Source of the DNA: Castor canadensis
Taxonomy: Eukaryota > Chordata > Mammalia > Rodentia > Castoridae
Assembly: GCF_047511655.1 (NCBI RefSeq)
Contig: NC_133392.1
Span: 19,854,001-19,918,000 of the forward strand
Reading direction: 5' to 3'
Length of the DNA stretch: 64,000 nucleotides
A program made the translations under genes and the position numbers. The notes beneath the pieces were generated by a model, which had not been told where the DNA came from, ran no database searches, and saw nothing but the letters and a program-made list of their open reading frames with translations. Shown here piece after piece: positions 35,590 to 45,035 of the stretch; the stretch's first letter is position 1, and every line of letters begins with the position of its first letter.

Positions 35590-35912
35590 TGGGGCAGGAT
35601 CTGTCTGCATGCTCTCTGAGAAGTTCCCTGAGAAGGTTAAGATAAGGTAGTAGTCAGCCAGAAGAGCAGGGTCTGTTGGAGGCAAGTTTCCTAAGAGAAA
35701 TGGGCAGCCATACATTATTTCAAAGGGGCTCAAGAAGGAAGGGCTTTGGGAGGTGGCCCAGTGTGATGGGTTTTTCTCATCCGCCAGCTTTCTCAGGTGA
35801 ACTTGTTTGGTTTGCACCTTTATTGCGGGAGGGGAAACTGTCTTGAGAGCATTTGTTATGTAAGACCCAAATAGAAATATTAGAAGGAGCATAAAAAGGT
35901 GTCTGCACAGGT
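35590..35912 (-). pseudogene. Integrase C-terminal remnant
   Basis: The minus strand contains LSPFEIMYGCPFLLG, typical of the integrase C-terminal region in gammaretrovirus-like pol. The catalytic core is missing. The stretch next to the L1 (towards 35912) does not translate as pol and probably marks the deletion junction. Confidence 0.7.
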
Positions 35913-36673
35913 TACTCCAAAGGCACTTGCACACCCATGTTTATTGCAGCACTATTCACAATAGCCAAGTTATGGAAACAGCCAAGATGCCCCATTATTG
36001 AGGAATGGATTAAAAATATGTGGTATTTATACACAATGGAATACTACTCAGCCATGAAAAAGACTGAAGTCTTATCATTTGCAGGTAAATGGATGGAATT
36101 GGAGAACATCATCCTGAGCAAGGTTAGCCAGGCCCAGAAGACCAAAAATCGTATGTTCTCCCTCATAGGTGGACATTAGATCAAGGGCAAACACAACAAG
36201 GGGATTGGACTTTGAGCACATGATAAAAGCGAGAGCACACAAGGGAGATATGAGGATAGGCAAGAAACCCCAAAAAAACAAGATAGCATTTGATGTCCTC
36301 AATGCAAAGGAACTAATGCAGAAACTTTAAAGTGACAGAGGCCAATAGGAGAAGGGGACAAGGAACTAGAGAAAAGGTTAGTTTGAGAAGAATTAATTTA
36401 GAATGTAACACATATGTACAGGAAAGCAATGTGAGTAAACTCCCTGTATAGCTGTTCTTATCTCAACTAGCAAAAACCCTTGTTCCTTCCTACTATTGCT
36501 TAGAAAATTAGAGATAAGGGCAAAATAATTTCTGATGGGTATCGAGGGGGTGGGGGGGAGAGGGAGGGAGTGGGGGGGAAGGGAGGAGAAATGACCCAAA
36601 CATTGTATGCACAGATGAATAAAAGAAATAAAAAATAATAATAAAGAATTATTCTTTATTAAAAAAAAAAAAA
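35913..36673 (+). mobile_element. 5'-truncated L1 inserted into the provirus
   Basis: Starts in the ORF2 C-terminal region (tgtttattgcagcactattc; a readable remnant at 35937-36179). It then runs through an L1 3' UTR with a G-rich tract at 36545-36592 and ends in a poly-A of about 14 at 36660-36673. Flanks read AAAAAGGTGTCTGCACAGG and AAAAAGATGTCTGTAAAGG, an imperfect target duplication. It is younger than the provirus it interrupts. Confidence 0.87.
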
Positions 36674-36674
36674 A

Positions 36675-36885
36675 GATGTCTGTAAAGGGTTGCATATCTA
36701 GGGATCCAGAGTCTGCAAAATCCTGTAACTCTCAAGAAAGCTCTAAGCTGCTTTATGGTATGGGGGAGAGGGAAACGGAAGATTGGGTTGATGCACTCAT
36801 CACTCAGGGAGTGAGTCTGTCCCTTTAAGACCACACCTAGGTAGGTGATCTGTGGGATGCAGGGGCTGACTGTCAGCATTTAGGT
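36675..36885 (-). pseudogene. Reverse transcriptase thumb-region remnant
   Basis: The minus strand reads a pol-like stretch containing ITYLGVVLKGQ and, further on, QLRAFLRVTGFCRLWIPRY, the segment just after the RT palm in class I retroviruses. It stops at the L1 insertion. RNase H should follow and is absent. Confidence 0.78.
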
Positions 36886-37504
36886 CAAATGTAACACTCT
36901 TGGATAAATAAGAGCTCTAGCTCATTTTTTATATAACTCTGTAAATGTTTGCACCATATTTAGATAAAGTATAAACACAACACTGTTACAAGGTGGTCAT
37001 TTTAGACACATGAGCAAATATGTAAATGAACTCTGATTTAGTAGTACTTAAAGCTTGACAAGATCATCAGAAAATGTAATTTCTTTGATAAAATCTTTCT
37101 TTGTAACAGTTTTTGTAGATGTTACTCAGAGCAGAACAATATTAAGATAATTTTGTTATTTTATAGGCATATAAAAATCTTTTAGGCAACTCTTAGATTA
37201 TAGTCAACTTTAACTTTATCACACACTGAAGCTTTTTATTATACACTTTTAAAACTTACTCAGACCTTTATATAACATACTAAACCCTTTGATGGTTTGT
37301 CCTTGTCCCTCCTCTCCATATTTGAAACAATCTTTAGGACAAATCCTTCTTTACAAAATCCTTTCTCATCTAAAAAACCATTCCTTTTTTTCCTTTAACT
37401 TCTCAAAAAATACATTCAATATCTATTTATATCCTTTCCAGTTGTTCACTTTGTAACTTGTATTTTAAAATTAACTTTTATAAGAATTTTAAATTTTATT
37501 ATAG
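36886..37504. other. AT-rich patch replacing the RT catalytic core
   Basis: About 620 bp of AT-rich DNA, stop-filled in all frames, lies between the RT start and the RT thumb-like segment. In an intact pol about the same length would encode fingers and palm, including the YxDD motif. I recognise neither retroviral nor repeat sequence in it. Junctions are placed to within about 10 bp by loss of pol-like translation. Confidence 0.55.
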
Positions 37505-37795
37505 GGGCTAGAACAACTAATTAGTAGCCCTTGTTGTTTTAAGGAATTTATGATAGGCATAGGCCTCATCGTCCCTCAGGCTTGAGGGGATATTGTTTTA
37601 GGTGTGGAAACTGTGAGGGATTTTTTAGCTTTATTTGAATAGGGAGGGCTGTCCTAGCTTGCCCTACACTCATCTCATCAGTCCACACTGTGGGATCTAT
37701 TTGTTCCTGAAGAAGGGGGCAGTAGAGATAGCTGACTGCTAGGAGGAGAATTTGAGCTTTTAGTTGAGATAGTAAATCCTGTCCCACTGGAGTTT
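37505..37795 (-). pseudogene. Reverse transcriptase N-terminal remnant
   Basis: The stretch ending the protease linker and opening RT is readable (VWTDEMSVGQARTALPIQIK), followed by a segment with stops near 37510-37560. The match to class I ERV pol is from family memory. The similarity ends abruptly at about 37504, where the AT-rich patch begins. Confidence 0.72.
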
Positions 37796-38095
37796 CAGGA
37801 GCTATGAGGAAAGAATGACAGAAGAGGAGGTCTCCCCAAGAGCAGGCCAGAGGCTAGGTAAACTAGTGCTCTAGGGGCTGGCAAGATTTGCCCCAAACAA
37901 TAACTTTTGTCATTGGACCAGGGATACAGAGAGAAAGGTAAGACAGAGAAACGGGCTTCACTGTCTAGCCAGAAAATGACCTTTCGTTTTTCTGCCACTA
38001 TGGCTACCCCAAGGCTCCTCAACATTGATGCTAAGAAGTGGAGCATGGACAGCAGGCCAGGACCCATCAATCCATAGGAGGTGGCACCTGGCCTT
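37795..38095 (-). pseudogene. Retroviral protease remnant
   Basis: On the minus strand, a protease-like stretch (VAEKRKVIFWLDSEARFSVL) sits between nucleocapsid and the RT start, followed further on by a segment ending LASGLLLGRPP. The catalytic triad expected as D-T/S-G-A is seen as D-S-E-A, so the essential Gly is lost. Frame breaks separate it from gag and pol. Confidence 0.7.
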
Positions 38096-41062
38096 CCCTC
38101 TGGAGGCAGGGGCACTTAGACCTCCAGTGGTTACCTTTGCAGAGAGGGCAGGGTCCTGGTTGGGGGACAGGGCTGTCTCCCTGGCTGTCCCCTCTTTTAG
38201 AGCATTCTCTGCAGAAGTGCCCCTCTTATCCACCATGGTAGCAAGCTCGCGATGCAGGCCCCAGTCGGGTGGGGCCCTCTCTGAGAGCAGCAATGAGGTC
38301 ATGGTGTCTCTTATCTTTTTTCTCTCCTGTAAGGTCTCGGACATACAGACATACAAACATAGCTATACATAGCTGTACTACTGTATTGGCTGGTTCCTTC
38401 AGCCACAGATTTTGAGTTTTTTACATATATCTGGGGCTGACTGTTAGAAATTTATCTTTGAGGAGAACCTCTCTCACCTGTGACTCTGGATCCACTGTGG
38501 TATGCTTTCTGATAGCGTCCTTAAGATGCCACAGAAAGGTAAGAGGATTTTCTTTAAGTCGTTGCTGCAAAGCAAAGTTGTTATTTTACATTGACACCTG
38601 ACACTCTGGAGAGCAGGTCTCTGAACCTGCTCTGGGCCTCAGTTTCCTCACTTGAAGAATGAGGGATCTGGGCTAGGTTAAACTACTTTCTTCCACTATG
38701 AGATGGCTGAAGTGACATTAACGCCATTTATCTTCCTTACCATTTTTTTTTTTTTTTGATTTAGCAATGCTGAGGAATTGAACCCAGGGCCTTGCACATG
38801 CTGGGCAGACACTCTCCCACTGAGCTACATCCTCATCCCCAAATATTTTTTTCTTTTTCCTTTGGCCATACTGAGACTTGAACTCAGGACTTTATGTCTG
38901 CAAAGCAGCACTCTACTGCTTGAGCCATATCACCAGCCCCTTTTGGTGTGGATCTGTCAAGGGGACTGCCTGTGCCCCTGAGGGTATAGGGACATTTATT
39001 CCCACATTTCTAGGTGCCACAGGTATTGGGGCTCATTGTAAATGGTAATCATTTCCAACCTGAGTGGAAATGGGCCAGAACCCATTGCTTTTCTAATGAG
39101 GAAAGAGTCTGGTCTAATAGAAGCATAATGTCCTTTTAAGTCATTTCAAAGGTTTGGATCACAGAGATAAAGGCTCAGATGTATTTGTCTGGCATCAGTA
39201 TAGCTGTCCAGATGTTTTTTAATTTCCCTTAAATCTGATAACTGGAAGGGGACATAAGACTTGCCCTCTTCCTACCATTACCTGTTGAAGGGGGAAGCAC
39301 CCATTAGGAGGTTCCGAATATTGGGGTGGCTTAGAAGATAGGGCAGAGGGTGGAGCAGTAGGGTTGGGGGCCTTGTCACTGATAAGGGGCTTTTCTGACC
39401 CTCCTTCCCCATGTTTATCCTGTGGCTTACAAAGAATGGCCAGCGTTTGAGTATCTAGATAGCAATTACGGAGACAATCAGGGTGGTCTCAGAGATGAAA
39501 ATGAGAAGTTTAGAGACCACAGTATGCCCATTTTGCTGTTCCTGGGACTATGACCTTGAGCTAACAATTGGCTTACAAGGGCTGGGTCCAGGGGCCTGAG
39601 GCGTGAGGTGGAGCTGGGAGAGGGGCTTGCGCAAGGTGCCACGTACCCCAGCACCCAGGATAAGCAACCCTGTCTGCCTAGGCCTGATCCTGTGGCCTGT
39701 CTCCCCTTCCCCCTTCCTGTGTACTAGCGCCTATGCATGTTTATTCTAGGGGAAGTGGTGGCAGGCTGCAGCCACCGCCACGTGTGGCTGGTGGCCTGGG
39801 ATGTGTGCTGGGTCCTCTCTATGGATTCTCTTAGCTATGGCAGGCATTCCCACTGTGCCCAGGAGCCCGCATCCCTGTGCATGAGCACGCCTGTTTGTTT
39901 TCAATCCTCCTCTGTGGGGGCAGTATTAGGACATGAGTGTGGCAGTCGCAGTTTTTTTGTAAGCGCTTTTGCCTCACCGGTGCCTAGCAGTTGATTTAAA
40001 GTTGCTTTAGACCGAGGGGGTTGACAAACTAGTGGGAACAACTTCAGTCATAAGGTACCATGCTACAAGTTCTTCATGGGAGGCTAGGGTCCCAGTAAGG
40101 CCAGAGAGGGGAAGGCATACAGAGAAAAAGGACATGCAGTGAGACCATGGAGGAAGCAGAAAACATGTCCTGACATCTTAGGTAAGGGAGGGGAAGGCAG
40201 AGCCCGGAGGCATGACACACGCCTGAGGGATTAGCCATCACCTGTGTCTCTAGGTCACGCCCATTGACTGGTACTGGAACACTTTCAGCAACACGAAGCC
40301 TCCACTCTCTGGTCGCTGTCTCAGGCATTAGATGGGGGGAAAGAGAAGCAGTCGTCAGATGCCATAATCAAACAGGACTCCCCCAACAGAGCATGAAGCA
40401 TGCCTGAATAAACCCCAGGCTTGGTCTTGCCCACAGGGAGGGAGCATGAGCTCCCCCAGAGCCAGAATCACCTTGAGGCCAGAGTTGGCAAGGAGCAGCT
40501 GGCTTGACACCATGACAGGAAAGTCCCTCAGGAAGATAGGAAGAAATAGGTAGGGCAAGCAGTGCAAGGAAGTCTGCTTACATGGGGAAGGAGGAGGTTC
40601 TGGAGAGGATTCGGTTGGTTTAGAGGTTGGTTTAGAGGCTAATAGAACCTGCAGAGGGGAACAGGAAGTACAGAGGGAGGGTTTGGTGCGGAGATAGGAA
40701 AAGGATTGGACATAGGCTATTTCCTTCCATTTACCAGCGTGCTCACAGAAATTGTATCAATCCCTTAAAATATTGGGATCGAAAGTGCCAGTAAGTGGCC
40801 ATTTGGAGGCATTGTCTAGTGGATATTGGGGCCAGGCCTGATTACAGAGAAAAATGAGTCTTTGTGGGCTTAAGATCAGGTGTGAGGTAAAGGGGCCCAA
40901 GGTTGGCCAGGAGACATCCCGAAGGGGAGTCTGAGGGGATTTGGGTGGTCCAATTCCCATGGTGAGGCCTGACCTCCAGAGAGGATATGAAAGGCATCCC
41001 CAATATTTCAGTTCCTCAAGACAGAGTAGAGGTGGGACTCCCAGGAAGGACATCTCTGTCAC
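38095..41062 (-). pseudogene. Retroviral gag remnant (matrix, capsid, nucleocapsid parts)
   Basis: Matrix-like residues are visible at about 40757-41062 (a stretch with LIFLCNQAWPQY, a gammaretroviral MA-type motif). Capsid-like sequence at about 39030-39300 (minus strand) contains several in-frame stops. The capsid C-terminal part is at about 38340-38585 (QQRLKENP). Nucleocapsid lies at about 38110-38270: the first zinc knuckle has lost one Cys and holds a stop, and the second (CPLCKGNHWRSKC) has CX2CX3HX4C spacing, one residue short of the canonical form. A foreign patch replaces capsid sequence at 38590-38945. Clearly non-functional. The region 39560-40560 is poorly conserved gag-type sequence that I could not subdivide. 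Confidence 0.78.
38590..38945. other. Non-retroviral patch inside gag: MIR-like sequence plus two ID units
   Basis: Between two capsid-like segments lies about 355 bp of foreign DNA. At 38600-38740 is a plus-oriented MIR-like stretch (gggcctcagtttcctcact followed by gagggatctgggctagg). At 38742-38838 is a T run with one ID-type unit in reverse complement. At 38862-38943 is a second, different ID unit in reverse complement. MIR is an ancient, dead SINE family, so it cannot have retroposed into this much younger provirus. Confidence 0.65.
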
Positions 41063-41400
41063 CAGGGGCCCACAGTCCTAGGGGACCCAGTCCCCAGGGA
41101 CGAAAGCAAGATGAGACCTAGTGCTAGGATTTCGAGGAAATAAGAAAGTGAGATCACAGCTCTGCACGCAGGAGGACTCACTGAGAGAGAACCTTGAGGG
41201 AGGACTGGCTAGTGGTGGATGGCGATTGGAGGCGTGCTTGGGTGGAAGAAATTCCCTGTGAGCAGTGAGGGCACCTTCTAGGATTGGGGGTTCCGGAAAG
41301 GCAGCTCAGATCCCAGAGGAAGGGAATGGGAGTTTAGAGAGAAAGAAAGCGGGATGGGGGGGGGGCTGGGAGAGAAAGGTCAGTGCCGAGAGTGCACCCA

Positions 41401-41418
41401 ATCCCAGTCATGGCACCA
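41401..41418 (-). other. Primer binding site, tRNA-His type
   Basis: Three bases inside the 5' LTR the minus strand reads TGGTGCCATGACTGGGAT. This differs at two positions from the His-tRNA primer site I know for HERV-H-like elements (TGGTGCCGTGACTCGGAT). Confidence 0.78.
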
Positions 41419-41421
41419 AAA

Positions 41422-41748
41422 TGTTAGGAAAAATGCTGCTCACAATGAAAGCTCACGAGAAAAGTCTCATGTCCAAGAGCAAGGTTTAATGGCAGACTCG
41501 AACCACCAGGCTGGCCAGGGAAAGATGGTGCAGCACAGACTCTGGCCAGGCATGGCTTGTGTAGAAGGGGGAGCTTAAGGAAGTTAGTGCATGTGCGGGA
41601 GTCCCTGGTAGGGGTGGGGCTGTCTTAGAGAGTGGGAATTTCTGTTAAGGGTGGGACTGTCATTGAGGGTGGCTCCATTTCTCAAGAAATGAGGCCTGAG
41701 GATAAAATGGCTGCCGATTCACAAAATGGCGACATTATTACTCTATCA
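41422..41748 (-). repeat. 5' LTR of the provirus
   Basis: 327 bp, TG...CA. Two GCCATTTT motifs (YY1-type, at 41723-41730 and 41704-41711 on the minus strand) open the U3. An ATTAAA signal lies downstream. Confidence 0.92.
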
Positions 41749-41753
41749 GAACT
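41749..41753. repeat. Provirus target-site duplication, right copy
   Basis: GAACT directly outside the 5' LTR, identical to 34699-34703. Confidence 0.9.
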
Positions 41754-42046
41754 CAGGGTCCCATGCTTGCTAGGCAGGCTCTCTACCACATGAGCCACAC
41801 CCCAGTTATTTTTTGCTTTGGCTCTTTTACAGATAGGGTATCACATTTTTGCCTGGGGCTGACCACGGACCAAGATTCTCCCTGAGATGACAGACATGAA
41901 TTCCCACACCTGGCTTGTTTTTTTAGATGGCATCTAATGCTAACTCTTGCTCCCCTCCCTTCCCCTCACTGGCCTCCAGGCTCAATCCTTCCAATCTCTG
42001 CCTCTCAAGTAGCTGTGATTACAGGTGTGTGCAACCATGCCTAGCT
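41749..42046 (-). mobile_element. Right part of the split trimeric composite SINE
   Basis: Continues the ID unit broken at 34703 (gaactcagggtcccatgctt; acatgagccacacccc), then two degraded B1 reverse-complement monomers ending 'gtgattacaggtgtgtgc'. Confidence 0.85.
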
Positions 42047-42235
42047 CATTTGATATTTTTGAGGTGGGGGATTCAGTAGGGATGGGAATTACCTGCTCCT
42101 TAGACTATTTCCTTTAAGAACTTGACTTCTGGTAATTTAGAGAATTCCAAGGAAAACCTGGTAGGATTGGGGCAGGATGAGGGGCTTTACATGTGCCCCT
42201 CCTCTCACCCTCCTCTCACCCCAGGAACCCATCAG

Positions 42236-42610
42236 AACAGTGTTGAGCTGCATCCTCCCAAAAGATATGTTGAAGTCCTAACCCCTAGCACACACGAATG
42301 TCACCTTATTTGGAAACAGGGTCTTTGCAGCTGTAACCAAGTTAAGATGTGGTCACTAATCAAACAACTGCGCTCTTACCAGAGGAAATGTTACATGGCA
42401 CACAAAGAAAGCGCCATGTGACTGACAACAGATGCAGCTACAAGCCAACCAACATGCAAGACTGACAGCCACTGCCAGAAAGAGGCGAGGGCACATTCTC
42501 CCAGCCTCAGAAGACTGTGGCCCTCCTGACATCCGGGCTTCCGGCTTCCAGCCTCCAGAAGTGGGAAACAGTAAAATTTCTGTTGTTTTAAGGCACTAGT
42601 TCGTGGTACT
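42236..42610 (+). mobile_element. MaLR (MLT1-type) LTR
   Basis: 'gatatgttgaagtcctaacc', 'ccttatttggaaacagggtc', 'tttgcagctgtaaccaag' and the tail 'aatttctgttgttttaagg' are typical of MLT1-like LTRs. No internal region seen. Confidence 0.7.
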
Positions 42611-42614
42611 GGAT

Positions 42615-43115
42615 GACAGCAACTCTGGAAAGCAACACAGGGAGGAAAAGGACTGGGAGACAGAGGAGCTGGGTGGGGGGTTCCTTGACATGAGAGCCCA
42701 CAAAGCTAGAGGAGGGAAGGCACAGCCACACGCCCCATCTTGCCCCCATCCCAAGAGAGCTTGGACCAATTCCCATCCCAGGACCACCAAGCCTCCTTCT
42801 AAGGAAGGTGAGGTGCTTGGACCAACCAAGTGAGCTATGGAGGCAAGGGAGGTGCCAGGGAACAAGGACCCACAGTCCAAGGAGGAAGGAATCTGATATC
42901 CAAGCCTCTGCAGCCTCTCCTCGGTCCAACCTCGGCACCCAGCCAGGCTGGGAAAACACTCCATCTGCCCACTCCCTCCTCTTGTCTGAAAAAGACATGG
43001 CAGTGCCTCAGTGTGAAGGATTCCAGGCTCTGTGCTGGGCACAGAGAGTATTCAGAAGATGTCTACCAAAAGAAACCAAATAAGCGTCCCAAGTAACACA
43101 AGAAGAAAAGGATGT
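42615..43115. other. No recognised feature (intergenic)
   Basis: GC-richer stretch with overlapping open frames on both strands up to 148 codons. None shows a recognisable family, and the frames on opposite strands overlap one another. Confidence 0.35.
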
Positions 43116-43119
43116 ACTG

Positions 43120-43172
43120 GGTGGTCCTCAGTACTGGGGTTTGAACTCTACCACTTCAGCCACTCCATCAGT
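43120..43172 (-). mobile_element. ID SINE fragment
   Basis: 'cagtactggggtttgaactc' then 'taccacttcagccactcca'; the central part is deleted. Confidence 0.7.
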
Positions 43173-43954
43173 TTGAGTTTTAAGCTTAGCACCAAGAGGT
43201 TTCCAGCTTCTAGAATATTCTTCCTCTGGAATCTGATGGTGGTTTCATGGATGTGTTCACTCCATGGAGCTTCATCAGGCTGTGTGCTTTCCTGCATGTG
43301 CTTTACACCTGAATGAAAAGGTTCCTCACTAATTAAATTAAAAAAAAGATAAAATAACTCCCACACAGTCGACTTTCCTTCCATAACCTTGGACAAGATC
43401 CCACCTTTCCACTGCTGGGTGTTTACTGCCACAGAACCCTTTTGACAAGGCTGGTTGGTGACAATTCGGTGTTCCTCCACTTCCCCGACACCAACAGCGA
43501 AGATGCAGGTGCGTAGTGTGACGACCATTAGTGCAGCAAGAGTCTTTTAACATGGGCTTCGTAGTAAGCTTCAAGGACTCAGAGAACAAGTTTTTTTTTT
43601 CCTGAGTGACTTGGAAGTAAGTTGTAGACACCATGACAGCTCATCTCTGAATAGCAAGTTTTCCCACAGGTCAAGGCGATGCTCTTCCGTGACCTAGGCA
43701 CCGTGAACACACACAAGTCACTGAGCATTCATCCAGTAACATGTCATTTTCTGTTCATGTACACAGTTCCTCAACTGCTTAACTAATGTTCTCTGTGTTT
43801 GCTCTTTGTTTTTGATTTTTTGCCTAAATCAGAGAGCCTAACAAATTTTATGCTTTTGTTTGTTGTTCTCTTTAGTCTGCTTTAACCCAGAATAGTTACA
43901 CATTGTGTTTTGTTTATTTGTTAAGTTTGCGGGGCTTGGGGTGGGGAGGAGGGG

Positions 43955-44275
43955 CTGTATCAGGTTTGAACTCAAGGCCTTGCACCTGCCAGGCAGGCGC
44001 TCTAACCACTTGAGCCATGCCCCCAGCCCTTTTCTTGCTTTAGTTAATTTTCAGGTAGGGTCTCAAGTTTTTCCCAAATGGCGGTACTCCTATCACCTCC
44101 TATCTCCCCATCTTGCATAGCTGGAATGTCAACCACACAACACCAGGCCCAGCTTATTTGTGAGATGGGGTCTTGTTAACTTTTTGCCCAAACTGGCCTC
44201 AAACTGTGAGCCTCCTGAATTTTGCCTCCCTATCAGCTGGGATTATAAGCATGAATCACTGTGCCAAACCCCTTT
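43955..44275 (-). mobile_element. Trimeric composite SINE (B1-B1-ID)
   Basis: ID reverse complement (aggtttgaactcaaggcc; cttgagccatgcccccagcc) followed by two B1 reverse complements ending near 'gggattataagcatgaatc'. Confidence 0.85.
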
Positions 44276-44424
44276 TTTGGTCATTTTTTGAAGAGTCCAG
44301 TTGAGTTGTTTTGTAGTATTCATTTTCTGGATTTATCTTATCATTTGCTCATTACTAGATTCAGTTTAAATTTTTTTTAGCAAGATACCAACTATATACA
44401 TGATGTTCATGCTGGTTTATTCCT

Positions 44425-44548
44425 TTTTTTCAGGGAGGGGAGTTTGAGACATGGTCTCACGTAGCCTAGCCTGACCTCAAATCTATAATCCTCCTGCCTC
44501 AGCCTTCCAAGTGCTGGGATTACAGGCAGGTACCACCATACCCAGCTA
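44425..44548 (-). mobile_element. B1-type SINE monomer
   Basis: 'gagacatggtctcacgtagc', 'cctcagccttccaagtgct', 'gggattacaggcaggtacc'. Confidence 0.82.
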
Positions 44549-44599
44549 GTTCCACTATTAATAATTCTAAGTTGTGCTGGTTAAAGTAGATTTCATCTC

Positions 44600-44765
44600 T
44601 TCCCCTCTGTAATTAGGGGAAGGGCCTTGCACATGCTAGGCAAGTGTTCTACCACTAGGATACCTCCCCAGCCCTTTTATATTTTGTTTTGAGTTACAGT
44701 CTTACTAAGTTGCTCAGGTTGACCTTGAACTTGTGGTCCTCTTGCCTCAACCTTCCAAGCAGCGT
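44600..44765 (-). mobile_element. ID + partial B1 SINE
   Basis: 'ccttgcacatgctaggcaag', 'ccccagcccttttatatttt', then 'agtcttactaagttgctcag'. Confidence 0.7.
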
Positions 44766-44954
44766 CTTTACACTTTGAGACCACGTTAAGCGCTGATTCC
44801 TCAAAATCATTTACCCAATGATTTTAGTGTTCATTAATAATCTGTGCCAGAATCATTTATTACAAGTGAAGGTTTTTATAATTGTGTACATCTTTCTGTG
44901 TTTATTATTTGATTTCTTCTGTTAAAAAAAAAAGAGAGAGAGAGATTACCAACT

Positions 44955-45035
44955 GTCAAGGTGCCATATGCCTGCAATCCCAGCACTTGGACGGCTGAAG
45001 CAGGAAGACCTCAAGTGCTAGGCAACCTTTCTTTC
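44955..45035 (+). mobile_element. B1-type SINE fragment followed by pyrimidine-rich tract
   Basis: 'tgccatatgcctgcaatccc' and 'agcacttggacggctgaag', then CT/TATC-type simple sequence to about 45180. Confidence 0.6.

Larger units (their letters stand above)
34704..41748 (-). mobile_element. Endogenous retrovirus (class I, gammaretrovirus-like, tRNA-His primer), defective
   Basis: A provirus of 7045 bp reading right to left: 5' LTR 41422-41748, primer binding site 41401-41418, gag, pro, pol and env remnants, polypurine tract 35031-35048, 3' LTR 34704-35030. LTRs begin TG and end CA and are flanked by GAACT. The gene order, His-type primer site and pol/gag remnant similarity place it near HERV-H-like class I elements; the family assignment is inference. 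All genes are broken by stops, frameshifts and large losses: the RT core, RNase H, most of integrase, and env except a membrane-anchor stub. Two non-retroviral patches (38590-38945 and 36886-37504) and an L1 (35913-36673) lie inside. It cannot encode any working viral protein. Confidence 0.92.

Noticed and set aside
35937-36179. 80-codon plus-strand frame inside the provirus
   Set aside because: It is the C-terminal end of L1 ORF2 in a 5'-truncated insertion.
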